Below, one piece after another: positions 34,286 to 47,887 of a stretch of 64,000 bases of DNA (within the stretch, counting starts at the first letter, position 1; every line of letters starts with the position of its first letter). Under the pieces are notes generated by a model. It was not told where the DNA came from and ran no database searches. It saw nothing but the letters and a program-made list of their open reading frames with translations. Location: contig NC_090131.1 of assembly GCF_040581485.1 (NCBI RefSeq), positions 15,333,501 through 15,397,500 on the forward strand, read 5' to 3'. The DNA is from Linepithema humile (Eukaryota; Arthropoda; Insecta; Hymenoptera; Formicidae). Made by a program: the position numbers and the translations under genes.

Positions 34286-36033
34286 ATACCACGGCTTGGA
34301 TATTATAAGAACGGACATTTTTACAATAAAATTTATTTTTTTTTTTGTGAAAAAGAAAATATTTCGTGCAAGTTTTATTCGAAACATACTTGAAATTTGT
34401 CACAAAAGATAGAAGTATGTACATTTGCATATTTGTGATAGCATTAAATGAAAAAATAATTATCAAACATTTTATTACGATTATATTAATAAGATATCTG
34501 AAAACTTGTAATGCGTTATTAAAAGCTTTAGAAATCTATCAATAATGAGTGTTGTTTCGGAATAGATTAATAAGCCCGCATGCTAACACGTATCATTTCA
34601 ATTTTTTTACATCTAGCAACGTCAAAACAATAATCCCAGCATAATATATGCGCGTGTAATATATAATAAATTGGTATATAATGTACTGGTATATATAATA
34701 AATCTCGGTATTTCGCTAAAGAGAGAACAGAAGTCTGCCAGTACACAACGCTTGGCGTGATCCACCCTTATTAAAGCGTTACTTCCTTACGTACTGCTTT
34801 ATTCCGGCCTTTACTTTGCATCGTTCGTTGAGACACGTTCGGTCTGAAAACTTGGACGGTTTTTAATTTGCCGGCCGTCAAAGGCGATTCACAGATGGGC
34901 GGCACAAGCTTGGATATAAAGTACAGACGTTGATGCATTACGAGAAATTTGTTAGAACTCCATGACGCAGCAAGTCTGTCTTTTTTACGGACATAATTCA
35001 GCTTAGACCCCCGTACTGCGCCGTGATTCGGCTTTCATCTTGCGCTATTAAAAATGGCCTAAATCGGAATTAGCAGTAAAGGTTAAAATTACGTATGCGT
35101 AAGATCACCGTTCGCCAATTTGTTAGTTAATTATTTTACCTATTTTCTTTAGTATTGAAACATAAAGTTTTTCTATGGTATCAAAACATAGAAATTATAT
35201 ACTTATTATTACAGTTTTATTTTTAAAATTCTAAAATGTAGTTTTTTAATTACGTTTATCAAATTGAGTTCATTGATTTTTACGTGTATTTGAATGATGT
35301 GTTATGCAAAAGTGATTTGGATGCAATTATCTTACGATAATCGCGTTTTATGAGCAATACGCACGGAAAGTAATAATCTACACATCTAATTGTTGAATTG
35401 GAGCATAAACTAATTCTTTTAACTAAACGTTCCTGCCATTTATATTTTCTCCGTCATCGCGTTTTATGATAAAAGAAACACTACGCACAAAAACATAGAG
35501 TGTAATAACTTTCTTCTTTATGCATAATAATAATCGTATTCAAGAGCGATAATAAAAAGTAAAATGATTTCAAGATGAGTTACATCTCCATTAAAGCGAA
35601 TTCTCAATTCAAGAAAATAATGTCTTGCAAATTTAATTTTAGTACCGAGTTTTCAGAGGTTTTTTTTCAGATATAAATTCTTTGACTAGAAAGGATTGTA
35701 ACGTCTCCAATCTATAAATAATTGAAAATTAACTTTTTTACGTACAATATCCGTTCTTACGAATATCTACGAAAGTCAAAACAATTTGGAATGAATATTT
35801 AGCTGGGTAGGTAACTGAACATTAAATTAATTATTTACGGAAAGTATATACACGTGCCATATACAAGCTTCGCCGCAAGGCACGTGTTCCCATATGTTGC
35901 GTCGGTTTCTCTCGTCAGTTGCCTAACGCTTCACCGTTTGTCTAAATATACAGATCAAATGCAAAAGGTCTAATAAGAATCGTAATATGCATGCATTTGC
36001 GGAAACGATGTGCGTAATTTAGAACAGTTAACG
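34286..36033. other. noncoding stretch
   Basis: This is AT-rich except for a GC-richer patch at 34730-35100. It contains the paired CACGTG element listed separately. No gene was recognised. Confidence 0.6.
35851..35886. promoter_or_regulatory. paired CACGTG E-boxes in an inverted repeat
   Basis: CACGTGCC at 35851-35858 and its exact reverse complement GGCACGTG at 35879-35886 face each other across 20 bases. CACGTG is the canonical E-box bound by bHLH proteins (CLOCK/CYCLE, Myc/Max and relatives). The two E-boxes are 30 bases apart start to start, near three helical turns. Identity of both flanks as well as the cores makes chance less likely. Binding and target gene are unknown. Confidence 0.4.
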
Positions 36034-36091
36034 GATAATTTAATAGACATGAAAGATAACGCGGTTAGAAATAATCTAATAGACATGAAAG
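36034..36091 (+). repeat. 36-bp-period direct repeat
   Basis: The word AATYTAATAGACATGAAAG occurs at about 36037 and 36073. Two copies are visible. Confidence 0.85.
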
Positions 36092-36119
36092 GTTCGCTCA
36101 CTTCCCACACATATGGCGT

Positions 36120-36180
36120 ATATTTTAATTGTTATATTTTAATTATCATTTTAATTATTATATTTTAATTATAATAAACA
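36120..36180 (+). repeat. AT minisatellite, TATTTTAATT units
   Basis: Four copies of a TATTTTAATT-like unit separated by 3-5 variable bases. Confidence 0.85.
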
Positions 36181-39100
36181 TAAATGACAATAAAACATTT
36201 TTGCCGCGAGAGTAATTTCAATTTTAGTTTGACTGAACATTAGATGCCGATTTATTGGACGGAACAATCTTTCAGAACGTGATAATGCAATTTTAGCACT
36301 AAAAATGCTGTCATTTCCACATAGGAGTCGCTCACGATTGTATGCACGAGTAAAATTATTGCCAATAAATCTCCGTAGTATCGCGGCCGTACTCTTATTG
36401 TTTTACCTCTACGAGTTACGGTGATGGAGAAATGAATTGTTATTCGATAGTGCAAAATGCAAAGAAAAAAGGCTATGATGCGACGCGAGTGGACGGTGAT
36501 TCATAGCGAGAGTATTTCTTTGCGAAATAATTTGTCACTTTGGTATGGAAATAATAAAAAAAAAAAGAGAGAGTAAAAAAAAAGGAACAGAAGAAAAAGC
36601 GTGACATAGACGGACTGCTGTGTGATTGTTTTCACCGATCGTTGATTAAAACCTAATGTACCGTACAAATCTGCGGTAATCTCGCCGACGCAGATGCAGT
36701 ATCGACTCGGTATATCGCCACTTTAGCATGCCGGAGCATACACTTTGATCATACACGAATCATTCGACTACGAATTGCACGGAACTACGTAATTTCGTCT
36801 GCGTAGCCTTTTTCCGGGTATACTTTCACCCCACGACCCACCAACCTACCCAGCCAATCCCCTTTTCTACCACATACCACCCTCCCTCCGTCTCCCCCTC
36901 TCATCCGACCCACCCGCGGCCCATGTATTTGCGCAACTTTTTAAATTTCCGGTCGCGGATTGCCTCCGCGGCTCCGCGCCATCCTTTCCCTCGTTTTCTT
37001 TTTCCATGGAACAATAAAGCGGACGCGGGAGCCGCGCTCCACGCGATGCTTCCCGCGATAGGATACGATGCGATGCACGAGTTCCAACTCTGTATCTACC
37101 GCCGGATGTCCATTTCCCATCGGGCCGAATTAGAGGAAATTTCTCACTCGAACTCTCGCGTCGATGTACAGATGCCTTGATTGTTACCGATCAAATGTAC
37201 AATCCGTTCCTTTGTGAAAACTTAAATAGTGCGAAATGGCTTACTGTTCTGCCCGAGGAAAGTTGCACTTGGCGTAAACGAAGTTGTTGCGGTGGTGCGA
37301 ATTTGTAACGTTTGTCAAGAAACTTTCGCCGAGTTATAGCTATGTCGTATTTGTTTTCGAATGTTGTGAGCTGTGTATAGTAGCTAAATTATTTATTATT
37401 TAGCCCCAAGTAAGCGGAAAATTCTTTTAATTTAATCGTTATAAATAACTGACATTTTTTTAGTTTTTATATTTATTTGATATAAACACAATTTTTTATT
37501 TTTATTATTTTTTGAAAAATGGAACACTCTTGTTCAATATATATAGGGCGGAAACTAATAGTAACTAAAAATTCGCATCGTACGCAATATATCACACATA
37601 TTTGATTTTTTTACTTCATTGTAATGTACGCACAAATTAATCTACGCAGCCTATAGAAATAAGGTACGGCGTTATTCCAACAAAATCACTCTTTTATTTC
37701 GACCTCCCGTGTATAATATTCAAAGGCGCAATTTTCAAACCTGGTAAAAATAGGTACAGAGAAAGGCGAGTTGTACAATTTTATCCTTCCTTCTTTATTT
37801 AATTTCGTGAATGATAAATTATTACTAAATTTCTTTTGGCATGTATATCTATGTATACTTTTATATATATATTTTATATATATTTTCTTAATCGCAAGAA
37901 AGAATTAGATTGAATCAATGATTAAATGAGCAAAAGCGTTGGGTCAAGGTTTTTAAAATAACAGAAGCATTCAATTTTTTTTCTTCTTATTAACTTAAAT
38001 TTAAATTTAAATTGCCTTCATACATCGTTGCGACAAAATGACGTAAGACAGCTTTGATTTGACCCGCTTTAACATTCTAAATATTATAGAAAAAGTCAAG
38101 GTTAATTCCATCGATGCATGTATATTAACGTAAAAGTGAGCGAATGTGTTTCAATTTATGGCGCAGAAATACTTCGGTCTGACATTAATAATTAACACAG
38201 ATTTGTTTTAAAATAGCGTGAATCTCTTTCACACTCCGTTGAAATATCATAATGATCTGTTAATCGCACATTAATTTATAAGATTTCGTATTTAATGGTG
38301 CATCTTGCCATTAGCTACGCGATTCGGACAAAGAACGGGGGCATACTGAAGTGGCTGGAGATGTGGAAAATTGTAAAAATACTTTCGTGCCAACGAAAAA
38401 CATGGCAAAGTTGAGCTGTAAAGCGAAACCGCGTATCCTCTGGAAACGGAGATGACACGTCTGTGGCTTCTCCAGCTCGCCAGGGGGGTTTTACAATCAT
38501 GTACTATGCTAATCCCGGAACGTTACGCCCCGCATAAAACATAAAACTCACTCACTCATTTGCTCCCCACCCGCCCCGTTCCACTTGTCTACCCAGATCT
38601 TGTATCTCGTCTTCTTTCTCTTCCCTTTCGCGTTAGCAATTTGAAGCGCATAAGAATATCCATCTGGAATGCAAATCCTGAAAAGTGTGTTGTATTCCGT
38701 AGTGTTAAGTTTCGAAGATAATAAGCAAGCGACATTCGCGGGCAGTTTAATTGAACTTGTCGTGCCACTTATTGCTCGTCTCAGTTCGAAAGAAAAAAAA
38801 TAGCGCGCGCGACATTACTGTATATTATGCAAATAACGCAATTTACGCAATAGAAATGCAAATGCCGTAAGAATTGCAATGAGTGAATGATAATGCGTGA
38901 CGTGATACTTTTAACGCAAAAGATCTCCGCTTGTTAAAAGAATAAACTCGACATATTCGCACGCTTTAGCATCGTTTAGTTTTCCCTTTTCACATTTATG
39001 TTAGTGGCCTCGTGTCTTTTTGTCTTTTATGCAAAAAAACACACAGAAGGGAATGCTGAGGAAACTAAGAGAATAACGCTGGAGGATAGGCCAGTTATTA

Positions 39101-40904
39101 TAATTTCATTTCGGTAATTGTACTCCGCGTATACGGCTCGTGAAATTAATTAAATTAATGCAAGACCATACACGCTCTTTCGCTTTATATTCTTACACTA
39201 ACATATGCGTATATGATATGACACGTACACGTGTAAGCTCATAAAGTACGTGTGTAGATCCGCCGTAATAAAGGTACCATGTGTTAATTGGGTTAAGTGC
39301 CTCACACCGAACCGGATAAAGTATAAGAACGTTCGTGCAACGCACAAATGAACTGGACGCACAACAACTGTTGACTACCGAATACCGGAACGACAGTCGT
39401 GTACGATTTCGTCAACTTTGCGGATAATCTTATTTGCAGTTATCTTTTATTAAATTTATCATATGAAAGATATTTCTCGTTATCTTTAACGTTTATTCGA
39501 TATAAGAAATAATATCATACGGTATTGTATTAAAATATCTGTAAAAACGACAAATAAAATTATTTATTGATATTATAAATTAATTGTAAGATGCAGGGAG
39601 GAATAAAGCATCGTAAATACAGATCGTAAAAGAAAATTAATAAAATAATTTCGGTGTAATTTAAGTTTTCGAATATCACACGGGGTGAGGCAATTGAAAA
39701 GACTAAATTGAACCATCGTCCGATGACAGTTTATAACATTTCGCTTACAAATAATACAGAGCCTACTCAATAACCGTTCTCGTGGAAAACATATTTCGAT
39801 TCGTTATAACTGACCCAAGTAATATTTCCCTGCTCGTTAACTGATAATTGGCGTCCACATATGTTTTGATTACCATTAATAAAATCCATTTTGAAATACT
39901 CGGATTATCGGTTTTTGAAATTCAATCAACATTATTTTCTATTGGCTGCTGCGGTACTTTCCGCGAAATACACAATTACCGTTTATTATCATAAAATTCT
40001 AGAGTTATAACGTTAATTAATATGTAAGAGACACTTGTCTGTTTGCGCGTCAAGTTGACAAATGCATAGTGCCATAGGCGCGCGAATTCGAAAAAATCAA
40101 ACGTACATTACAATCCCCAAAAAAATGGTTTGAAACTTTAATATATTACTGACGCGACAAATTTTATATCTTCTTTTGTTGCTCTCGTAACAAGTGAAAC
40201 AAATAATTATGCATTCAGATGTTGACATAGGATCATATTTTATGTGCAATAACCGCACATAATTACGTACTTTATAGCGCAGTGATTTTGATATACAGCC
40301 TCTGTTCTTGCTAACCGACTTTCGAGTGGCTTCAGGAATATAAGTTTTCTCGGATAACGTCATAAACTGAGAATAAAAAACGCAAAAATATTACAATTTT
40401 CATAAATAATTCACGAGACTACGGCATGCGTAGATAGACAAGCATTAACGAAGGTGCTTTGTGTGATGCATCATACAGAATAACACCTTCAAAGAAAATA
40501 ATGCTTTCTTGATCCTGATTTATAGCTGTCTCCCAAGATGCTATAGTTTGCCGGCATTAGTGGAAGTAAATTCCGTAGTATATACGAATATAATCGCATA
40601 AATTTACATAGAATAATATTTGCATAACTTATATATAGCTGAAAAAAATACCGCCACAATCTGAAGTAAAGTAAGATTACAGCGAAGTCTTATAAACATG
40701 CAGCAAAATGTATGCGGCATACATTTTATTCTATTATTTATTTTTATTCCATTAATATACTAAAAATTGCTATTTTACAGTTTGAGATATGTTTCTCCGC
40801 ATTACGCACACAAATGCGCGCACACACGCATGCACGCATGCATTCGATATTATAAGATAAGTGTATTTAACGTAAAACACGTGGACAGCATACGGAATAA
40901 CGAG
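36181..40904. other. noncoding stretch with GC-richer patches
   Basis: An A-rich tract with GA interruptions lies at 36550-36590. A GC-richer patch spans 36600-37340, with C-rich sequence at 36830-36920. (AAATTT)n lies at 37993-38013. Smaller GC-richer patches lie at 38290-38640 and 39110-39420. Mixed AC/GC short repeats lie at 40806-40840. Frames are short. No gene was recognised. Confidence 0.6.
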
Positions 40905-41003
40905 TAATGTGTATTTATTCCGCGAGCAGTGGCATATAATATGATGTAGATCAGAAAGCTTGGCGTATTTTCATACTAATGCGTATTTATTGCAGCGAGT
41001 GCA
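40905..41003 (+). repeat. 73-bp-period direct duplication
   Basis: A segment containing TAATGYGTATTTATT followed by a CGCGAG/GCGAG word occurs at 40905 and 40978. Two diverged copies. Confidence 0.6.
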
Positions 41004-44000
41004 AGGATTATGCCAGAGAAAATGTTTCTGTACATCTGCAGTATAAATAATTTGACAGCAATTAAACAAAGTCCACGATGTGTTCAGGATATAAATACTT
41101 ATAAAGTAGAAATGTTTAACATTTGTAGATTTGACTTTAAAATATGAGAAAGATGTTTTTCAAATAGTAATTAATATTGAATGAAATGCTTTTAGGATTG
41201 TGTAAATTTTAAAAAAGCAGGATAATACAATACGGTTTTTAATGGGAAAAAGATACTTTAATTAAACTTGTCGAGTGTATTTACAATTTATTGTAGTGAA
41301 GCTATACATTTGTGAAGCTGTATGTAGTAAATGAGTATAACGATAAGAAATGTCTGAATAACAATTCTACACAGTTTATGATCTATGTTTATGAAATGTT
41401 AATTATTATTGTTCGTTTCGCGGGACAATGCCTTTATTTATTTATTCCTATTAAAAGCTACTGTGAAAGTAAAATTGAGTTTCCATTTCTGGAAGAAAGA
41501 ATATTCTCATTAAAAATCCGTGCATAATTAATCTCATTTCTTCTTTCTGCTACGTATTCTATTATTTATTTTATAAAAGTACACCGCGCTTTTATTTACC
41601 GTGAAAAAATTGTCTCACGAAATCAAATATTAAGATCATTTAAATGTTCATATTTTAGCGTATATCAAATAACTTGTTTGCTTTAAAATTATCATTTCAT
41701 GTCGTGCCACGTCATACGAAAAAACGTGAAATAAAAGCAGGAACCAGCGCGTTTTTTTTTTTTTTTAATCGATTATCGACGATCGATGAATTAACCGCGT
41801 TACGAAACAACGACGTTCTCGAAAAACCACGACGCGCCCGCAAAAACGTGTCGGCAAAGCATTGATTATCCTCGCCACACATCAAAGAATACGTATCACC
41901 ACTACAAGCATATATATTACGTGACACGACGTATGTGCGCGTATGTACGCGCGGCGCTCGCATATTCGAAGCAGCCCGAGCGCCGTACGAGATATCGCGT
42001 ATAGCAACGATTAAAACATTACCGATAAAGCAGTCTTTTAAACGAGAAAATTATACTTCTAGGCGGTATAGCTTGGTGAGATTTTGCGGTGTGTCCTATA
42101 TACGCCCGACGCATATAATAATAGGGCCTCGTGCCACGATGGCGAGCAACCTCCCCATTGCTATAAGAGGGTTATAAGTGACCGGTGCTTTTTACGGCGT
42201 CATTTCCACGAACATAAGCGCAACAACGTACAAGAATCCGAGATCGGATGGATGGCGAGAAGCATTAGTCTTCCCCGTGGACTAGGATGAAAGCTCTGCC
42301 ACTTCGGCTTTCGTAGTGCGCAGCGCGAAGCTTGTCGGCTCTGAGACGGATTACCGATCTTCCCGTCCGAGCTTGTCCTGCCCGCTCTGCCTGTCCGTGC
42401 CTGCGTCCCGGATATGTTTGGCACATGTGCCGATCCTAATTTTCTGTTAATCTTCGCAGCTGCGATGCGTCCACGGCGTCGTGTCCTGTCGTATTACGGG
42501 ATACTTGGGAAGCGAAATTTTCCATAGAGATAAGAGTGTTATGTGCGTTTTAGATATAATATATGAAACAATACGCTTTCAGCAAATTAGTCGCAGTAAC
42601 TGTAAGAAGAAAGCGAAGAACTCTGAGGCAAACTGCTTAAAATGGATCTCTTAATTCCAATATAATTTTACACATTTCTGAACTTATTAAATCTGACTTT
42701 ATGAGTAACTGAGAAAGACGCTCTCTCCTTTAAGTATAATATAACAATGAATAATTTTCAAGAAAAAAATTAGTATTAGCACTATTTATATTAATATTTA
42801 CGATTTGATACCGTTTTATATGAACATCGAATATTTCTAAAGGTTGATTTATTCAGCGAGATGTGCAATCGTTAAATGGGCGCTAGACAAGCTATCCATT
42901 TACAACTCCTGTAGCGAGTTCAAAAGTTAAATGAGTTTGACGAACATAAAATTCCATGTTTATTTAATATGTATATGCTGCATGCTTTAAAAATGTATAA
43001 AAGCTTAATTAAATGTTCCAACCGACCTACGGTTTAACTGAATTGTAGCGAGCATTGAAACTTTTTATTGATATGGACGTCACATATCCGAGGTATTGAA
43101 AAGAGCACCTAAAATTACAATATAACAATAGAACGCTTCTAATGAAGTTCATTTCATCTATTTTTGTTATGATAGGATATTAATTTTAATTGATTTATGA
43201 CATAAATGCCGAGAACAAAAAGTTTCGGCACATATCAACATTAAATTCTATTAATATATTTAATTTTATATTGCATAATTTTTATTATATTTTTATCAGC
43301 TGTGGCACAATTTCTGATTATTTAATCTAAAATGTAACGAAACTAAAAAAATGGTAGAAAATATTGTGCTTGTGTTATGTGTAAACTTAGTCTTTTGTTG
43401 TGGTTTCACTTTTAACTATACGCTTTACGCCGTCGCGTTGCGTTGTAAAAAAAGTGTTTTATTTGCTTTGTTTACGACGGGTGTAATCTATATCGAAAAA
43501 CTTCAAGAAAACAGCAGAATCGCATATAAAAAGAAAACCTTATATTGAACTCTCTCGAGATGACTTAGAGCGGCGTGCAGTAAAGGCATAACTCGGACAA
43601 GGATGTACAATTAGAGAATGCATTTAGAGTGCCCCCATATTTCATGATACGCCATGCCGCCTTATGTCATGAAAAGTCTCAACCTCTACCTCGGCTCTCT
43701 GCCGCGAAATGATATTGCGTTCATTGTCGTAAAACTCGAGAATACTCGGAAAGTGAATTCGGCAAAATAGCGTCTCACAAAGTTAAGCAAGATGTCGAGT
43801 ATCAACGCTGAAATAGGTAGATTGTTAGGCGAGTTCCTGGCTCGAACGTATAACATCTTCCTACTTAAGGATGTACGAAATCGTACACGTTCATGGGTTC
43901 CGTTAATGTAACTCGAACTCAACTAAAATCGCTCTTGAAAGACGAGTGCCAACTCGCATTAGAAGTTCGACCGGATGCAATGTTTGGATCCTTCGAAGCG

Positions 44001-45743
44001 TCATGCTGTACATTTTATTATATACTTGCCCGCCTCCTTAAGACATTTTCGAACTTTCGTGAAATTATTTCGGTAACAGATACTTGCGCGAGTACTCGCT
44101 CATCTGACAGCACTGTGCAAACTTGTGCAACTTGTCTGATATATGAATAAAGGATTTATACGATCGACAGGCGAGTGAAATTTCAGCGATTTACTTTCAA
44201 CGTAAGATTTGCGAAAGTCTATGAAACGTAATATCAACAATGAAAATATGTGTCATAAATATATAATTTTACATGCTATATATCATACATGTAATACATA
44301 TGGATACGCAATGATAATATGATAATAATATAGAATTTAATAATTTATATATAATTGGTATATCTGCGTATATTTAAATGCATTACATTGAACAAATACG
44401 TTGTCGTTGTGTAACCAAATGTGACATTACGTATTGATCAAATAATTGTATATGCTTCTCTTCGTAATTTACTATGTCCCTGCATTCGCTATTATTTATT
44501 TAATTTTACAACACTAAGCATTACGGAATAAAGTATATAAATCAGGCAACTAACTTTTCAGAAAGGTAAAATACCTTTTTTACGAGGTAAACCGCTTTGT
44601 CGTTTGGATACCAGCATAAACAATTTATGGTTAAAATAGAGGTAAAAGTGTACACATAGATATTGCTATAAACCGTATAATATTTTTATGATTTCCAACG
44701 ATAAGCTCGGCTAATCATATGTTTTATTTTATTTTATTTTTTTTTTTTCAATTCTACACTTCCTTCTTACATTATTTCTATTTGTGTCACGTACGCGCGG
44801 CTTATAAATAAAAAGTTATTTGCGAAATGTTTTGACTGAGATTTACTCGATCGAATATATTTATATAGCCAGAAATTTTAATTTTCGATGAACTTAGATG
44901 TTGGTGTTTATTTAATAAAACAGTGCAAACAAGAGCGATGCCTATCTTCGAACCGGTATGCAAACATATTAAATCGTTTTCCCTTAATTTAGTGAAGTGC
45001 TCGCTGCGTAAACTTAATTATCTCGGTAACTAGGTGCTCCTCATAACCGATTTACATCGTCTCCACTTGTTCGAATTAATGCAATGCAAGTAATCTAACT
45101 ATCTTCTGATGTTAATGAACTCCTGATGTCCTGCCTAACTTCCAAACTACCTGAAACTCGTATCCGATAGTCGCGCAGCAGGACGGACTTTCACGTTTCT
45201 TTGCAGCATATTTAATGAACCAAAGGAAATGTAGCTCTTCCGATTGCCGCGACTGCTCCTCAATAACCGCGCCACGCACTCAGAATTCAGTTAAATCGAT
45301 CGATCGGACGAGCCGCCTTAACTCCGTTCGAGCGGAGCATCGTCAACCATTACCCTCTCTCATCGTGGATTAATGAGCTCGCCGTCGTTATACGCTGCGC
45401 TGTTTTCTCCCCCTCGTTCTTCTTGCCCGCGAACGGAATTTAGGTGATACGACAAAAGTTCTTCGTGCCTGTGAATAAAACATGCGGCCAACGAAGCGAC
45501 ACCGGCACGAATGGTCGGTGAATCAAAATTAAGTGATTCGAGTTAACGAACAAAGGAGGGTACCGTCCGGCGAGGATACGGGGGCGGGGGTGTCGACGAA
45601 AGACCAAGGACGGGCGAGATAAAGTGCCGAAAGCACCGCCGAGATTACACACCGGCGCAGGTCCACTTGCGCGCTGTACTTTACATTATTGACAAGCTTG
45701 ATTATCTTAAGCATACTTTGCGGCGTCGGAGGTTGCAATCTCG
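41004..45743. other. noncoding stretch
   Basis: A T run lies at 41751-41766, then a CpG-richer patch at 41800-42500. Another lies at 43550-44140. AT-rich DNA fills the rest, with a TTTTA-repeat and T run near 44724-44749. From about 45000 composition rises into the GC-rich block that continues past 46100. Short frames only; none is recognised. Confidence 0.6.
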
Positions 45744-45762
45744 CCCCCCCCCCTCCCCCCCC
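45744..45762 (-). repeat. C tract; G-quadruplex potential on minus strand
   Basis: Ten C, one T, eight C within a GC-rich block. The minus strand can supply four groups of three or more G. Confidence 0.85.
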
Positions 45763-45979
45763 GGGAGAGAATGGGAAGGCCTGCCTCGAGTAACCCGAGC
45801 TGCTAATATATTTATTAAAAACCTCGAGCCACAGCGAGAGAGCGCACCCGTCCGCGCGCGCTCTGCGAACTTATCCGGAATTCGCGCGCGCTTTCTCTCC
45901 CCTCACCGTGTTAACTCCTTCCTTCCATCTCGCCGCGCCGAGAGCCGTCACGGCATTCGCTCTCTCTTTACGCACTTAC

Positions 45980-46028
45980 CTCCCCTTTCCCCGACTCCAG
46001 CCATTATATCGGCATCGATACCGACCAT
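45980..46028 (-). CDS. possible first coding exon, product unknown
   Basis: On the minus strand an ATG at 46028 in a TAC-ATG-G context opens a frame that reaches a strong donor GAG|GTAAGTGCG (donor at 45979-45971). The 16 codons are Gly/Asp/Ala-rich. The same frame is open upstream of the ATG back to about 46160. The location in a GC-rich, CpG-rich block would suit a promoter-proximal exon. No downstream exon on the minus strand was recognised, so it may be chance. Confidence 0.12.
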
Positions 46029-47010
46029 GTACCAAGTATAATCGCAGCTGGTGCATAGTCGAGCTACGAGAAAGTTTCTCCCATAAGCCAAATCTGCGCT
46101 GGCTAGATATAATAATGTAGTCGGCCGGGTGAGCGTAAACTGGCAATGGTAAACTAACAATATACGATTTTGAGCTCAGCGCGTTGTTTTAGAATTAACA
46201 ATAAGCTCTTTATTCCTTGCTACCCGCGCAATCTTTCAAATAAGTTTACTTTAACTTATCGAGGCACAACACATTTTCTTGTTGTACAAATAACAGTTTA
46301 TCTCGTCGTAAAGTATAATTAGAAAAATACAAGAGATCCTACTGAGCATATTTACATTCCCCTGTGTTTATCTTGAGTATTTTCTCTCGCTAAAAATTTA
46401 TTATTATTCTTATTTTTTGCTTTACGAACAATATTTTTATGATCGTATCAAATTATTATTAAATCAAGCAGCTAATTATTAGATAAATTAAAAGTTTTTA
46501 TCTCACTAAGCATTTTGCATTTTGACATGAATTTGTAAAATACCTATTATTGATAATGAGTTTCTTTGCAGTTTTACGTAGCATAACAACTCGCCATGCA
46601 GCTAAAAATTCTGCATTTTGGAGGTGTTACCATTACACAAAATTATCACGAGCCAAAGAGATATGCCCAGGAGCATGACGACCATACGATATTCATGCTC
46701 ATTTGCAAAAAGCTCTTCGGCAAACAGAATTTTAAAGTTTCGTGCTGCAATTTGGATTCAATTAACGATCGCGGTGCTTTCGTTAAAATTACCCCGGACG
46801 CCAATTATCTTAATTTTACGTACTTAATCGTGTTTTGACGTAGTAGAAAATTTGCACCTCCGATCAGAGGTTTGCTATCTTGAAAAACACTATTGTGCAT
46901 TTTTTTTGCTGCATTTGTGATTATGAAGATTATGAAAAATATTTTTTTTTTAATATAAAAATTTCTTTCTTCTAGTCGCCATCGAATATCAAAGCACGTT
47001 AAATGCATTA
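46029..47010. other. noncoding stretch
   Basis: This is GC-richer to 46140, then AT-rich. Two overlapping plus-strand frames of about 70-80 codons at 46596-46838 are unfamiliar. Confidence 0.55.
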
Positions 47011-47140
47011 AAGTGGAAGTGCATTGTGATTATATGCATACAGCGCAGGCAGCGTCTGTTCACAATTGGCTTGTACTACTGGAATAAGTGGTAATGCACT
47101 ATAATTACAGTGCAGACAGCGTTCGATCATTGCTGATATA
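47011..47140 (+). repeat. 75-bp tandem duplication with palindromes
   Basis: AAGTGGAAGTGCATTG at 47011 and AAGTGGTAATGCACTA at 47086 begin two diverged tandem copies, each running into a GCAGRCAGCGT word. Copy 2 contains a 20-base palindrome with one mismatched pair (47095-47114). A 12-base perfect palindrome follows at 47158-47169. Confidence 0.6.
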
Positions 47141-47673
47141 TCTATACTGATAGCAGAATACTGCAGTATGACTGGCGCAAATTCAACGTATTCGATTAGT
47201 CTCGTCGTGCGATATATAAACTTGTTTGGATAAGTTCTCGCCAAAGCGTGCATCGGTCTTAACTGCAGGCCTTAATTCCATTTTGCAAGCGTCCTTGTCA
47301 ACGCTATCGGAATACCCGATCTATTATTGCGACGACCGACGGCGAACCGGATATCCGACGAACCTCGTAAATATCGGCGGAAAAAAAGCACGGAAAACAA
47401 TTGACCCCTCCCTGACGAGAGTGGCATATCAGCCAGCTTCGTTCGTCGTGCTTCGCCTGGATCACAGTCCCGCGCGCATTGGAAACAAGCGATTGGTCGA
47501 TAGTCGCTCGATGTATTGTGGCACCCGGTGCATAGCGCGGGACTAGTTAACAGCGGTCGGCTGGCGCGAGCGGGTAAAATCTTCGAAAGGAAAAAACTTA
47601 TGGCTATTGTGACCTAAATTGTACACAGTGGCCTTCCTCTCCCTCTGTAGGGATCCTTGACTATGCGACCACA
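47141..47673. other. GC-rich noncoding stretch
   Basis: This is CpG-rich. A plus-strand frame of 106 codons at 47226-47546 does not begin at an ATG and is not recognised. Confidence 0.5.
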
Positions 47674-47690
47674 GGGGGGGGGGGGAGGGG
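47674..47690 (+). repeat. G12-A-G4 tract
   Basis: A pure run of twelve G, one A, four G. It has G-quadruplex potential on the plus strand and stands just upstream of two GA arrays. Confidence 0.9.
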
Positions 47691-47746
47691 AGTGTTGTCG
47701 CAGGGTGCCGTGATAGAAGTGAGAAAGGGAGAGAGTTACATACCCA

Positions 47747-47771
47747 AGAGAGAGAGAGAGAGAGAGAGAGG
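47747..47771 (+). repeat. (AG)n microsatellite
   Basis: Twelve AG units, 47747-47770. It is separated by 46 bases of purine-leaning DNA from a larger GA array. Confidence 0.95.
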
Positions 47772-47816
47772 AAACGTTTGACGCGTGTGTATGAGACAGA
47801 AAGTGGGAAAGGGAAT

Positions 47817-47881
<65 letters not shown>

Positions 47882-47887
47882 TGAGAG
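47817..47887 (+). repeat. large (GA)n microsatellite
   Basis: A pure run of 27 GA units (47821-47874) plus flanking GA-like bases; this and the CT run at 59353 are the longest perfect dinucleotide arrays in the window. GA arrays bind GAGA-type factors in insects and form H-DNA in vitro; neither is shown here. Confidence 0.95.
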
